A stretch of DNA of 64,000 nt. Source: CBDIHH01 sp965279095. GTDB taxonomy: Bacteria; Pseudomonadota; Alphaproteobacteria; Caulobacterales; Caulobacteraceae. The translations under genes were made by a program, and so were the position numbers. The notes under the pieces were generated by a model, which was not told the DNA's origin, made no database searches, and was given only the letters and a program-made list of their open reading frames with translations. This document shows positions 46,393-55,158 of this stretch, in pieces (the stretch's first letter is position 1; each line of letters starts with the position of its first letter). The stretch lies in NCBI GenBank assembly GCA_965279095.1, contig CBDIHH010000007.1:744001-808000 (forward strand). The letters are read 5' to 3'.

Positions 46393-46845
46393 ATGTCCGA
46401 CAGCCAACGCTTTCCCGTCGCCGCCCACGCCCTGGCCTATCTGGCCCATCGAGGCGCCGTCACCCCCGACGCGGCGGTCTCCAGCGCCGACCTGGCGGCG
46501 TCGATGCCCGCCAATCCGGTGGTGGTGCGGCGGGTCACCGCCCTGCTCGCCAAGGCGGGGCTGATCGGCACCCGCGCCGGCGCCTCCGGCGGGGCCTGGC
46601 TGAAGGAGCCGGCCGAGGGGATCGGCCTCGACCGTGTGCTGCGGGCGGTGAACGGCTGCACCCACCTGGGCGTGCCGCCCCCCGGCGCCAAGGGTTGCCC
46701 GGTGGGCGAGGTGATCCCCGAACAGGTGCAGGCGGCCATCGACGCGGCGGATCGGGCGGCCACCGAGCGGCTGTCACGCATCACCGTGGCCGACCTGCTG
46801 CGCGGCCCCGCCGGCGGCGCGGCGACCCGGCCCGCCGCCGCCTGA
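46393..46845 (+). CDS. Rrf2-family transcriptional regulator
   Basis: This 150-aa winged-helix regulator has FPVAAHALAYLAHRGA and MPANPVVVRRVTALLAKAGL, followed by GTRAGASGGAWLKEPAEGIG, the typical Rrf2 wing. Two cysteines (Cys89 in NGCTHLG, Cys102 in KGCPVGE) remain in the region where IscR/NsrR use three to hold an iron-sulfur cluster, so cluster binding is doubtful. The stop overlaps the SDR start by one base, so that gene is the likely partner or target. Confidence 0.87.
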   Translation: MSDSQRFPVAAHALAYLAHRGAVTPDAAVSSADLAASMPANPVVVRRVTALLAKAGLIGTRAGASGGAWLKEPAEGIGLDRVLRAVNGCTHLGVPPPGAKGCPVGEVIPEQVQAAIDAADRAATERLSRITVADLLRGPAGGAATRPAAA

Positions 46846-47633
46846 TGGCCCGGCGCCTGTGCCTCGTCACCGGGGCCTCCGCCGGGATCGGCGCCGCCCT
46901 CGCCCGCACCTACGCCGCCCACGGCTTCGACCTCGCCCTGACCGCCCGTCGCGCCGACCGGCTGGAGACCCTCGCCGCCGAGCTGCGCCATGCGCACGGG
47001 ATCGAGGTGATCGTCGCCCCCGCCGACATGGCCGACCCCGCCGCCCGGCCCGCCCTGCTGGCCACGGTGGGGCGGCCGGTGGACGTTCTGGTCAACAACG
47101 CCGGCTACGGCATCGGCGGCCGCTACGCCCGCGTCCCCTGGGCCGATCTGCACGCCCTGCTGGAGGTGATGCTGGTGGCTGTGTGCGAGCTCAGCCACGC
47201 GACCCTGCCGGGGATGATCGAGCGCCGCTACGGCCGCATCCTCAACGTCGCCTCGGTCGCCGGCCTGATCCCCGGCCAGGCCGGGGCGCCCCTCTACAAC
47301 GCCACCAAGAGCTTCGTCGTGCGCGCCTCCCAGAGCCTGCGCCAGGAGACTTTGGGAACCGGGGTCCACGTCACCGCCCTGTGTCCCGGCTACACCCGAT
47401 CGGAGTTCCACGACGTGTCGGGGGGCCGCAAGGCCCTGCAGTCCCTCCCCGGCTGGATGTGGCTGAGCGCCGAGCAGGTCGCCGAGGCCGGCTATGCGGC
47501 GGCCGAGGCCAATCGCGGGGTCTGCGTGCCGGGGGGTGTCTACAAGGCGCTGGTCGCCCTGGCGCGGGCCACCCCCGACGCCTGGGTCCTGCGCGCGGCC
47601 CATCGGCTGGGGACGCGGGTGCGTCAGGTCTGA
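46845..47633 (+). CDS. Short-chain dehydrogenase/reductase
   Basis: This 262-aa NAD(P)-dependent oxidoreductase has cofactor motif LVTGASAGIGAALARTYAAH, NNAGYGIGG, and catalytic Ser (NVASVAGLIPG) and Tyr-x3-Lys (LYNATKSF). It belongs to the classical SDR group annotated as YqjQ/DltE-like. Substrate unknown. Co-transcribed with the upstream Rrf2 regulator (TGATG overlap). Confidence 0.9.
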   Translation: MARRLCLVTGASAGIGAALARTYAAHGFDLALTARRADRLETLAAELRHAHGIEVIVAPADMADPAARPALLATVGRPVDVLVNNAGYGIGGRYARVPWADLHALLEVMLVAVCELSHATLPGMIERRYGRILNVASVAGLIPGQAGAPLYNATKSFVVRASQSLRQETLGTGVHVTALCPGYTRSEFHDVSGGRKALQSLPGWMWLSAEQVAEAGYAAAEANRGVCVPGGVYKALVALARATPDAWVLRAAHRLGTRVRQV

Positions 47634-47750
47634 CCCCTGGGCGATTGACGGCGCCGGGGGCCGCCTTCATCCTGCCGGCCTGTCTTCATCCCGCCGCCCG
47701 GCCCGACTTCGCGGGATCTTCCGCGCGCGCCCATGGAACAAGGACGCGCC

Positions 47751-48449
47751 ATGCCCGCCGCCGATCCCCGCCTGATCATCCCCCTGGACGTGCCGACCCG
47801 GGCCGACGCCGAGGCCATGGTCGAGCGGCTGGGCGACGCGGCGGTGTTCTACAAGGTCGGGCTGCAGCTGTTGGCGAGCGGGGGCATGGCCCTGGCCCGG
47901 GATCTCAAGACCCGCGGCCGACAGGTGTTCGCCGACTGGAAGCTGCATGACATCGGCGCCACGGTGGAGAAGGCCACCGCCGCCATCGCCGCCACCGCCG
48001 CCTGCGACTTTCTCACCGTCCATGCCGAGCCTCAGGTGATGCGCGCGGCGGTGCGCGGTCGCGCGGGGTCGAGGGGGATGCGGATCCTGGGGGTCACCGT
48101 CCTGACCAGCCTGTCCGAGGACGACCTCAAGGACCTCGGCTATGGCCTGGGCGTCGAGGCCTTGGTGGAGAGGCGCATTCGCCAGGCCCTGGACGCCGGC
48201 ATCGATGGGGTGGTGGCCAGCCCGCACGAGGCGGCCATGGCCCGGCGGATCGGCGGGCCGGGCTTTTTGGTGGTCACCCCCGGGGTGCGCCCGGCCTGGG
48301 CCGGCAAGGACGACCAGGCCCGCGCCGCGACCCCGGCCGAGGCCCTGGCCGCCGGGGCCAGCCACCTGGTCTGCGGCCGCCCGATCACCGCCGCCAACGA
48401 TCCGCGCGCGGCGGCCCTGTCCGTGGCCCGGGAGATGGCCGGGGCGTGA
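47751..48449 (+). CDS. pyrF: Orotidine 5'-phosphate decarboxylase
   Basis: This 232-aa TIM-barrel enzyme performs the last step of UMP synthesis. The catalytic strand is VFADWKLHDIGATVEKAT, containing the Asp-Lys-x-x-Asp set. LIIPLDVPTRADAEAMVERL at the N-terminus and FLVVTPGVRPAWAGKDDQAR near the C-terminus are family signatures. ATG 47751 is preceded by AAGGA; an ATG six codons upstream (47733) is possible. Confidence 0.95.
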   Translation: MPAADPRLIIPLDVPTRADAEAMVERLGDAAVFYKVGLQLLASGGMALARDLKTRGRQVFADWKLHDIGATVEKATAAIAATAACDFLTVHAEPQVMRAAVRGRAGSRGMRILGVTVLTSLSEDDLKDLGYGLGVEALVERRIRQALDAGIDGVVASPHEAAMARRIGGPGFLVVTPGVRPAWAGKDDQARAATPAEALAAGASHLVCGRPITAANDPRAAALSVAREMAGA

Positions 48450-48459
48450 GCCGCTCCTC

Positions 48460-48507
48460 CAGCACGTCAGGCGAAAGTGGAAGCCGGTTTCGCCGCCCGA
48501 CGTGCTG
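48460..48507. repeat. Palindromic element / hairpin between pyrF and a convergent gene
   Basis: CAGCACGTC (48460-48468) pairs with GACGTGCTG (48499-48507), and inside it GGCGAAA (48470-48476) pairs with TTTCGCC (48488-48494). This two-step hairpin with the 'aaagtggaagccggttt' core resembles a widespread class of alphaproteobacterial palindromes. Placed between two convergent genes, it could end transcription from both sides. A T-rich run is absent apart from 'gtttgattt' after it. Confidence 0.8.
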
Positions 48508-48518
48508 AAGGGTTTGAT

Positions 48519-49262
48519 TTAGCGGCAGCCGCAGCCGCCCTTGCCGCCGTGGCCGCGGCCGCCGCCGGAGATGCTGACGCGGGCCGACGCGCGGGCTGAG
48601 GCGCTGGCCGAGGCATAGGCCCCCGCGCGGGCGCCGGCCGAGACCATGCCCCCGCCGCCGGCGTAGTAGAACCCGCCGCCGCCTCCGCCGCCCGAGATAT
48701 AGGCCGGGCCGACCCCGCCGCCGCCGCCGAAGAAGCCGTCGCCAAGCTGGACCGGGTGGGGGCGCGGCGCGGGGGCGCAGGGGGGCAGCCAGGCGCGCAC
48801 CGCCGCGGGACAGGGCGGGCCGTAGCCGGGCGCCGGCGGATAGCCCGGGGGCGGGCCGTAGCCCCCGCCGTAGCTCTCGCCGTAAGCCCAGCCCTCGCGC
48901 CGATCCGGATAGGGGCGGTCTTCGTAGCGCCGGTCCTCATAGGAGGAGTCGTCATAGGCGCGGTCGTAGGGCGGGGGGCCATAGGCCTCCTGGCGGGCGT
49001 CATAGGCGCCCTGAGCGTCCCCGGCGGCGTAGCCGTCTGAATAGGCGTGGGTCACATAGGGGCGGCCGTCCGGGGCGATGACGCCCGTCGCCCCATAGGT
49101 CTCTTCCTCCACCCGGCTGGCGGCGCCGTAGGACTCCGATCCGTAGGCCGAGCTCTGGTAGCCGCCGCCGTAGCGATCGTAGCCCGGGTCGCCCGCCCGC
49201 GCCGCCGCCGGCGCCGCGATAAGGAGGATCAAGACCGTGGTCTTGCCTAGCTGTGCCAACAT
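48519..49262 (-). CDS. Secreted Gly/Tyr/Ala-rich low-complexity protein
   Basis: The protein is 247 aa. A signal peptide (TTVLILLIAAPAAARAG) is followed by a Tyr/Gly/Asp-rich region (about residues 26-140) with repeated GYDRYGGGY-, YEDRRYEDRPYPDRR- and YGPPPGYPP-type units. A Cys-containing middle (CPAAVRAWLPPCAPAPRPHP) and polyglycine tracts come next. An alternating Ala-Ser stretch (AYASASASARASARVSISGG) follows, and the end is HGGKGGCGCR. No enzyme motifs. It is likely an envelope or extracellular structural protein. The name of the family is not recognised. Confidence 0.65.
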   Translation of the reverse strand: MLAQLGKTTVLILLIAAPAAARAGDPGYDRYGGGYQSSAYGSESYGAASRVEEETYGATGVIAPDGRPYVTHAYSDGYAAGDAQGAYDARQEAYGPPPYDRAYDDSSYEDRRYEDRPYPDRREGWAYGESYGGGYGPPPGYPPAPGYGPPCPAAVRAWLPPCAPAPRPHPVQLGDGFFGGGGGVGPAYISGGGGGGGFYYAGGGGMVSAGARAGAYASASASARASARVSISGGGRGHGGKGGCGCR

Positions 49263-49316
49263 GATCCGGCCTTCCCTGTTCGCAGGGCGCGCCGCAATCC
49301 CCGTGCCTGCCGGCCG

Positions 49317-49520
49317 CTAGAAGTCGCTGACCAGGCCCTTGCGCTCCCAGTCGCCGAACCGCGTCGGCTCCGGGCCCTTGGGGCCGCCGAGTTCCGGAGG
49401 CAGGGCCTTGGCCGTCTCTGCGGCGCGGCGCGCGGCCGCCTCGTCGAGGGCGCGGCGGGCGGCGGGACTGAGGGGCCTGTCGGGGACGGCGGTCTCGGGG
49501 GGGGCGTCTGCTTCGGTCAT
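49317..49520 (-). CDS. Succinate dehydrogenase assembly factor 4 family (DUF1674)
   Basis: This 67-aa protein ends GGPKGPEPTRFGDWERKGL followed by VSDF, the invariant C-terminal signature of DUF1674/SdhAF4. These proteins help the flavoprotein subunit of succinate dehydrogenase mature and protect it from oxidation. The N-terminal part is variable and charged. ATG 49520 is chosen; an upstream in-frame ATG at 49550 is possible. Confidence 0.9.
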   Translation of the reverse strand: MTEADAPPETAVPDRPLSPAARRALDEAAARRAAETAKALPPELGGPKGPEPTRFGDWERKGLVSDF

Positions 49521-49622
49521 GGCGGCTCCTATAGTCCCCTTTGCCAGCAAAAACTGGGCGCCGCGCGATCGATCTCAAGGGCGGACGGCGGCAAAAACTG
49601 CGAACGCGCGTATCATCGGGCC

Positions 49623-50744
49623 ATGCGCGCCCGCCTCGCCCCGTCCGTCGCCCTCACCCTGGCCCTGGTCGCCGTCCCGGCCCACGGCCAGGCGCCGACC
49701 GTGGATCGCGGCCGGCTGGAGCAGGCCCAGCGTGACAGTCGGGCCGACGCGGAGGCCGTGCGCCGGGACATCGCCGCCCTGCAGGCGGAGCTGGTGCAGC
49801 TGGCGGCCGTGCAGGCCTCCGGCGAGCGCGGGGCCGGCGACAAGCGCGCGCGGCTGGAGCTGCTGAACGCCCGCGAGTCGGCGATGACCGCCCGGCTGGG
49901 CAGCAACCGCAACGCCCTGGCCCGGCTGCTTGGCGCCTTGGAGCTCTACCGCCGCGATCCGCCCCCGGCCCTGCTGGCCCACCCGCAGTCGGCCAAGGAT
50001 GCGGTGCGCGCCGCCATCCTGGTGCGGGCCATGGCGCCGGAGCTGGAGCGGCGCGGGCGGGTGCTGGGGGCCCAGGCGGCGCAGATCGCGCGGGTGCGCC
50101 GCGAGGTGGCCGGGGCCTCCGAGGACCTGTTCCAGTCCGACAGCGCCCTGGCCGACCGCCGCGCCCGCATCGAGGCCCTGCTGCTGCGCAAGGGCGCCCT
50201 GGAGCGCAGCCTCCTGGCCAACGCCGATGTCGCCGAACAGGCCCTGGCCGCCCTGGCGGCGGGCTCGCCGTCGGTGGGCGAGCTGGTGGCCCGCCTGCCC
50301 GCCCAGGCGCAGATGGACCTGAAGGCCCCGCCGGGCGGGGGCCTCGCCGCCCCCGTTCAAGGCGCGGTGGTGACGCGCTTCGGCCAGCGCCCCGGGGGCG
50401 GCCGGTCGTCCGGCTGGACCTATCGCGCGCCCCCCGGCGCCCTGGTGAGGGCCCCCGCCGGGGGGCTGGTGGAATACGCCGGGCCGCTGAAAGGCTGGGG
50501 CGTGGTCTTGATCTTAAGAGTCGGTGGTGGATACCATCTGGTTCTGACAGGCCTCGAGGCCGTCCAGGCCACCGTCGGCGGCTCGGTGGCCGCGGGCGAG
50601 CCGGTCGGGCGGATGGCGGACGGGGACAAAGGCGGCGAGCGGGCGGCCCCCGAGCTCTATCTGGAGGTCCGCAAGGATGGCGCGCCGGTCGACCCCGCGC
50701 CTTGGTTCAGCGTCGCCGCGGCCAGGCCGGCCGGGGCGGGGTAG
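49623..50744 (+). CDS. EnvC-like murein hydrolase activator with degenerate LytM domain
   Basis: This 373-aa protein has a signal peptide (ALTLALVAVPAHGQA), a long coiled-coil (about residues 28-215) and a C-terminal LytM/M23 domain: GAVVTRFGQRPGGGRSSGWT, VRAPAGGLVEYAGPLKGWGV and GGYHLVLTGLEAV. The usual zinc ligands (HxxxD and HxH of 'YAHL') are not present, as in EnvC. It therefore most likely activates amidases rather than cutting peptidoglycan. It precedes ctpA in the same orientation, a common arrangement. Confidence 0.87.
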   Translation: MRARLAPSVALTLALVAVPAHGQAPTVDRGRLEQAQRDSRADAEAVRRDIAALQAELVQLAAVQASGERGAGDKRARLELLNARESAMTARLGSNRNALARLLGALELYRRDPPPALLAHPQSAKDAVRAAILVRAMAPELERRGRVLGAQAAQIARVRREVAGASEDLFQSDSALADRRARIEALLLRKGALERSLLANADVAEQALAALAAGSPSVGELVARLPAQAQMDLKAPPGGGLAAPVQGAVVTRFGQRPGGGRSSGWTYRAPPGALVRAPAGGLVEYAGPLKGWGVVLILRVGGGYHLVLTGLEAVQATVGGSVAAGEPVGRMADGDKGGERAAPELYLEVRKDGAPVDPAPWFSVAAARPAGAG

Positions 50745-50767
50745 GGCCGGCGGTCGGCGATCACGGC

Positions 50768-50791
50768 TTTGCGTCTTTGAAAGGACGCAAA
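50768..50791. promoter_or_regulatory. Perfect 8-bp inverted repeat upstream of ctpA
   Basis: TTTGCGTC-N8-GACGCAAA lies between the envC-like stop (50744) and the ctpA start (50813). It may be an operator for ctpA or a hairpin in the transcript. With no following T-run, a terminator is less likely. Confidence 0.4.
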
Positions 50792-50812
50792 CGATGCCTT
50801 AGGTACTGCCCC

Positions 50813-52216
50813 ATGCGTAAGTATCTCCTCATCGGCGGTTCCGCCTTTGTCCTCGGGGCCGGCACCATGGCCTATATCCACCAATCTGCGGTGGCGGCGC
50901 CCCCGCGATCCGAGACCTACAAGATGCTGGAGCTGTTCGGCGACGTGCTCGCCACGGTCCAGAACCAGTATGTCGCCGAGGTGGACGACAAGAAGCTGAT
51001 CGAGAGCGCCATCGACGGGATGCTGACCTCGCTGGACCCGCATTCGGGCTATCTGTCGCCGGAAAGTTTCCAGGCGATGCGTGACCAGACCCGCGGCGAA
51101 TACGGCGGCCTCGGCATCGAGGTCACCTCCGAGGACGGGGTGGTCAAGGTCATCTCGCCCATGGACGACACCCCGGCCGCCAAGGCCGGCATCCAGGCGG
51201 GCGACTACATCACCGCCATCGACGGCCAGAGCGTCATGGGCATGCCGCTGAACGACGCGGTCAAGCAGATGCGCGGCCATGTGGGCGAGCCCATCGTGCT
51301 GTCGATCGCTCGCGAGGACGCCGACCCCTTCGACGTCAAGATCATGCGCGAAGTGATCAATGTGAAATCCGTCAAGACGCGGATGGAGGGCGACTACGGC
51401 TATCTGCGCCTGTCGGCCTTCAACGAGAAGACCGGCGCCGAGACCCAGGCCGGGGTGCGCGACCTGGAGGCCAAGAACCCCAAGATGAAGGGGCTGATCC
51501 TCGACCTGCGCAACAACCCCGGCGGCCTGCTCGACCAGGCCATCGAGGTCTCCGATGTGTTCCTGGACGGCGGCGAGGTAGTCTCCCAGCGCGGCCGCCA
51601 GGCGCGCGATGTGGAGCGCTACAACGCCCAGCCGGGCGACATGCTGCACGGCCTGCCCATCGTGGTGATCATCAATTCCGGCTCGGCCTCGGCGGCCGAG
51701 ATCGTCGCCGGCGCCCTGCAGGACCGCAAGCGGGCCGAGCTGGTCGGGCTGACCAGCTTCGGCAAGGGCTCGGTGCAGACGGTGATCCCCCTGCGCGGCG
51801 GCCTCGACGGCGGGCTTAAGCTGACCACGGCGCGCTACTACACCCCCTCGGGCCGCTCCATCCAGAAGACCGGCATCGAGCCGGACCTCGAGGTCGCCAA
51901 GACCCCCGAGGAGGCGCAGCTCATCGCCAACCGCTCATTCCAGTTCTCTGAGGCCTCCTTCCGCAACGCCCTCAACGCCGACGAAGGCAAGACCCGCAAG
52001 GCCGCCCACCAGCCGGCCGAGGCGCCCCCGGCCTCCTTCGACACCAAGAAGGGCGACTTCCAGCTCGCCCGGGCCCTCGACGTGCTGAAATACGGCTCTG
52101 TGGCCAACACGCCCAAGCTGCCCAAGCCCGCGCCGAAGCTGGCCTCGATCGTCGCGCCCAAGCCCGGGGCCAAGACACCCCCCGCCGCAAAGCCCGCCCC
52201 CGTCCCGGCGCAATAG
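50813..52216 (+). CDS. ctpA: Carboxy-terminal processing protease, S41 family
   Basis: This 467-aa periplasmic serine protease has a signal/anchor (LLIGGSAFVLGAGTMAYIH) and a PDZ domain at about residues 90-170 (YGGLGIEVTSEDGVVKVISP, MDDTPAAKAGIQAGDYITAI). The S41 catalytic part has Ser in INSGSASAAEIVAGAL and Lys in FGKGSVQTVIPL. LRNNPGGLLDQAIEVSDVFL is a further hallmark. A Pro/Lys/Ala-rich tail ends the protein. ATG 50813 is chosen since the signal sequence begins there. It follows the envC-like gene by 68 bases. Confidence 0.94.
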   Translation: MRKYLLIGGSAFVLGAGTMAYIHQSAVAAPPRSETYKMLELFGDVLATVQNQYVAEVDDKKLIESAIDGMLTSLDPHSGYLSPESFQAMRDQTRGEYGGLGIEVTSEDGVVKVISPMDDTPAAKAGIQAGDYITAIDGQSVMGMPLNDAVKQMRGHVGEPIVLSIAREDADPFDVKIMREVINVKSVKTRMEGDYGYLRLSAFNEKTGAETQAGVRDLEAKNPKMKGLILDLRNNPGGLLDQAIEVSDVFLDGGEVVSQRGRQARDVERYNAQPGDMLHGLPIVVIINSGSASAAEIVAGALQDRKRAELVGLTSFGKGSVQTVIPLRGGLDGGLKLTTARYYTPSGRSIQKTGIEPDLEVAKTPEEAQLIANRSFQFSEASFRNALNADEGKTRKAAHQPAEAPPASFDTKKGDFQLARALDVLKYGSVANTPKLPKPAPKLASIVAPKPGAKTPPAAKPAPVPAQ

Positions 52217-52234
52217 GGCGCCGGCGGCGGCGCC

Positions 52235-53500
52235 TCAGTCGGCCCGCACAAGGGCGTTCAGCCGGTAGGCGGCCGTCACGGCGGCGCCCCGGGCGGAGAC
52301 CTGGGCGCTGCGGGCGGCCAGCGCCTCGCGCTCGGCGTCGAGCAGGTCGATGGCCGGCTTCTGCCCGACGCGGACCTCATGGCGAACACTGTCGAGGGCG
52401 CTCGCCGCCGCCGCCGCCTGGTCGGCCGCCGTATCGCCCAGGGCCTGGGCGATGCGCACATCCTCCCAGGCGCCGGTCACCGCTTCCCTGACCTGGGCCC
52501 GGGCGGCGTCCGCCGCCGACCGCGCGCCCCGGGCGTCCGCCCGCGCCTCGTCGACCCGGCCGCCGATCAGCCCGCCAGCGAACAGGGTCCAGCGTCCCTG
52601 GACGCCCACGGTGAAGCCGTCGGCGCGGTAGCCCGGGAAGAACTGGTCGCGGGCGCTGCTGGCCTTGGCGGTGAGGGCCAGGGTCGGGAAGCGCTCGGCC
52701 TCGGCGTAGCGCACCCCGGCGCCGGCGGCGCGGGCCTGGGCCTCCGCCGCCACCAGGGCCGGACTGGTCCGCAGCGCCGCGGCCATGGCGTCCGCGAGCG
52801 ACGGGAGGATTGGGGGCGGGGCCGCAAGCGGCTCCAGACCCGCCGACTCCGAGCCGATGACAGAGACAAAATGCGCCCGCGCGCGCGCGTCGACCCCCTG
52901 GGCGCGCGCCAGGCCCGCCCGCGCCTCGGCCAGCCTGGCCTGAGCCTGCGCGACATCGGTGCGGGCGACCTCGCCGCTGGCGAACCGCAACGCCGCCTGG
53001 CCGGCGATCTCGCGCATCTGGCCCACCTGGGCCTCATTCAGCGCCAGGAGTTCCTGGGCGCTGAGCACGGCGACATAGGCCTCCGCAGCCTGGGCGGCCA
53101 GCAGCGCCTTGGCGCCGCCCGCCTGGGCGAGGGCGGCGTCGCGGCCCTGGCGGGCGCGGTCGATGGCGGCGGTCACCGCGCCGCCGGTGAACAGGGGTTG
53201 GCGAAACTCCAGGGCCACCGCCTGGGGCGACACGTCCGCGCGGCCGAACCCGAAGAAGCCGCCCAGGTCCGTCGTCCCCTGGCCGGCTTCCCCGGACAGG
53301 GTGAGGGTCGGCATTCGCCCCGCCCGCGCCTGGGCGAGGCGCGCCTGGGCGCCGTCGGCCTGGGCCTGCGCCTGGGCAAGGGCGGGATTGGCGCGCTGGG
53401 CCAGGGCGATGGCCTCGGGCAGGCTCAGGGCCAGGGCAGCCTGCGGCGCCGCCAAGGCCGCCGCCAGGCCCAGCCAGGCCAGGGCGCGCAGGGAGGTCAC
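52235..53500 (-). CDS. TolC-family outer membrane efflux protein
   Basis: This 421-aa outer membrane channel has a signal peptide (ALAWLGLAAALAAPQAALA), then two OEP repeats: LPEAIALAQRANPALAQAQA, TLTLSGEAGQG, FRQPLFTGGAVTAAIDRARQ, and a second copy with ALRTSPALVAAEAQARAAGA and GRWTLFAGGLIGGRVDEARA. GTG 53500 overlaps the stop of the DUF2892 gene (GTGA), so it is coupled to it. Its likely partner is the RND adaptor/pump of the divergent operon (55643-59877), since no other pump is close. Confidence 0.9.
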   Translation of the reverse strand: MTSLRALAWLGLAAALAAPQAALALSLPEAIALAQRANPALAQAQAQADGAQARLAQARAGRMPTLTLSGEAGQGTTDLGGFFGFGRADVSPQAVALEFRQPLFTGGAVTAAIDRARQGRDAALAQAGGAKALLAAQAAEAYVAVLSAQELLALNEAQVGQMREIAGQAALRFASGEVARTDVAQAQARLAEARAGLARAQGVDARARAHFVSVIGSESAGLEPLAAPPPILPSLADAMAAALRTSPALVAAEAQARAAGAGVRYAEAERFPTLALTAKASSARDQFFPGYRADGFTVGVQGRWTLFAGGLIGGRVDEARADARGARSAADAARAQVREAVTGAWEDVRIAQALGDTAADQAAAAASALDSVRHEVRVGQKPAIDLLDAEREALAARSAQVSARGAAVTAAYRLNALVRAD

Positions 53501-53700
53501 CGGAAGGCGGCCCCCGGCCTGATCCCCAACTTCCTGAAGGCGATGGCGGCCGGGCAGAAGCCCGTGAACGCGGCCTGGATCGCGTTCAGGCCCGCGAAGA
53601 TCGTCAGGCCGATCCACCACGGGTTGACGAAATGCGCCAGGGCGACGCCCGCCAGGACGACGCCGCCCAGAAAGGCGAATACCGCACGGTCTACCGTCAT
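53497..53700 (-). CDS. DUF2892 (YgaP transmembrane-type) small membrane protein
   Basis: This 67-aa protein has two transmembrane segments (AVFAFLGGVVLAGVALAHFV and WWIGLTIFAGLNAIQAAFTG) and the family's conserved FCPAAIAFRKLGIRPG, where Cys-Pro is characteristic. In Escherichia coli YgaP this membrane part is fused to a rhodanese domain. Here the rhodanese is a separate gene in the divergent operon. It lies 58 bases downstream of the sulfide:quinone oxidoreductase gene and overlaps the TolC gene. Confidence 0.9.
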   Translation of the reverse strand: MTVDRAVFAFLGGVVLAGVALAHFVNPWWIGLTIFAGLNAIQAAFTGFCPAAIAFRKLGIRPGAAFR

Positions 53701-53758
53701 TGCATCTCTCCATTATCCAGGGTGCGGGACGCGGCCGGCCTGGGGGCCGGCGCGCGGC

Positions 53759-55039
53759 TCAGCCCTTGATTTTCTTGAGGCCCATCACCTCGAGGGCCAG
53801 TTTCTCGTAGAAGGGCTCGCTCTCGCCGCGCCTGATCTTGCCGAGGAAGTATTTCTCGAACCCGACCTTGGCTAGGTGGACCCACTTGCCGCTGGCCGAC
53901 CAGTTGACGTTGCGCGGCGGGATCTGCGGCTGGGCCACGAAGGCCACCCCGCCGTCACCGAAATCGGCCAGGCAGAAGGCGTTCCAGGTGGCCTCGTGGG
54001 TCGGCGCCTCGCCGGCGATGATCTGCCCCATGTTGTGGGCGATGGCGGTGACCATGCTCTCGATCATGAAGCCGGTCTTGGGCACGCCAACCGGCACGGG
54101 GGTCTTGCCTGTCGGGGCGATCGCCACGCAGACCCCCAGGCCGAAGACATTGGGGAAGGTCGGATTGCGCTGGTGCTTGTCGATGACGATGAAGCCCCGG
54201 GGGTTTGTCAGGCCCTCGACCCCGCGCACGGCGGCGACGCCGCGGAAGGCCGGCAGCATCATCGAATAGGCGAAGGGCAGATCGTGGGTCTGCTTGACCG
54301 AACCGTCGTCGGCGATCTCCTCCACGTGCATCACCGCGGCTTCCACCGAGGCGACCTTGGCGTTGGTGATCCATTTGATGTGGCGCTCGCGCATCTCGCT
54401 CTCGAGCAGGCCCTTGGTGTCGCCGACGCCGTCGAGGCCGAGGTGGCCGAGATAGGGTTCCGATGTGACGAAGGTCATCGGGACCTTGTCGCGGATCTTC
54501 CGGCGGCGCAGTTCCGTGTCGAGGATCATCGCAAATTCGTAGGCCGGCCCGAAACATGAGGCGCCCTGCACGGCGCCGACCACGATCGGGCCGGGATTTT
54601 CCACGAATTTGTCGAAGGCGGCCGCCGCGGCCTCGGCATGGTCCACATGACAGACTGACTGGGTGAAGCCGCCCTGGGGGCCCAGGCCCGCGATCTCGTC
54701 GAAGGCCAGTTCGGGGCCGGTGGCGATGATCAGATAGTCGTAGTCGACGATGGCGCCGTCATTGAGCTCCAGCCGGCTCCGTGCGGGATCGATGCGCTTG
54801 GCGCCGACGCCGGTGAAGGCGACGCCGCGCTTCTTCATGACTGGCGGCAGCTTGACCTCGATGGCCTCGCGCTTGCGCCAGTGGACGGCGACCCACGGAT
54901 TGGAGGGCACGAAGTGGAAGATGTCGCCCTGCGACACGACGCTGACCTCGGCCCGGTCGCCGACCGCGTCCTTGACCTCGAAGGCGGCGATGGCACCGCC
55001 CAACCCGGCGCCCAGGATGACGATGCGGGGCTTGCCCAT
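53759..55039 (-). CDS. Sulfide:quinone oxidoreductase family flavoprotein
   Basis: This 426-aa FAD enzyme oxidises sulfide and passes electrons to quinone. The FAD motif is IVILGAGLGGAIAAFEV, and a second site is YLIIATGPELAFDEI. Cysteines Cys130 (QSVCHVDHA), Cys162 (GASCFGPAYEF) and Cys356 (NAFCLADFG) match by spacing the three essential cysteines (127, 159, 353) known for Rhodobacter SQR. The C-terminal region is amphipathic, consistent with membrane attachment. GAGGAGA precedes ATG 55039. First gene of the leftward operon with DUF2892 and TolC; divergent from rhodanese. Confidence 0.87.
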   Translation of the reverse strand: MGKPRIVILGAGLGGAIAAFEVKDAVGDRAEVSVVSQGDIFHFVPSNPWVAVHWRKREAIEVKLPPVMKKRGVAFTGVGAKRIDPARSRLELNDGAIVDYDYLIIATGPELAFDEIAGLGPQGGFTQSVCHVDHAEAAAAAFDKFVENPGPIVVGAVQGASCFGPAYEFAMILDTELRRRKIRDKVPMTFVTSEPYLGHLGLDGVGDTKGLLESEMRERHIKWITNAKVASVEAAVMHVEEIADDGSVKQTHDLPFAYSMMLPAFRGVAAVRGVEGLTNPRGFIVIDKHQRNPTFPNVFGLGVCVAIAPTGKTPVPVGVPKTGFMIESMVTAIAHNMGQIIAGEAPTHEATWNAFCLADFGDGGVAFVAQPQIPPRNVNWSASGKWVHLAKVGFEKYFLGKIRRGESEPFYEKLALEVMGLKKIKG

Positions 55040-55158
55040 GGCGGGTCTCCTCTGGGCCCGGCGTGGCCCGGGGCGAACATCCGCTCCATCGGGTTGGAGC
55101 GGATTGATCTCGATCAGTCGTCGCAGGGCCTGCCGCCGTAGGGTGGCGACGACCCGGC

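Noticed and set aside
44403..46800. Long rightward open frame antisense to kup leading into the SDR gene
   Set aside because: Only the last part (46845-47633) is a real protein. The rest is His/Gln/Gly-rich shadow sequence opposite kup and rrf2.
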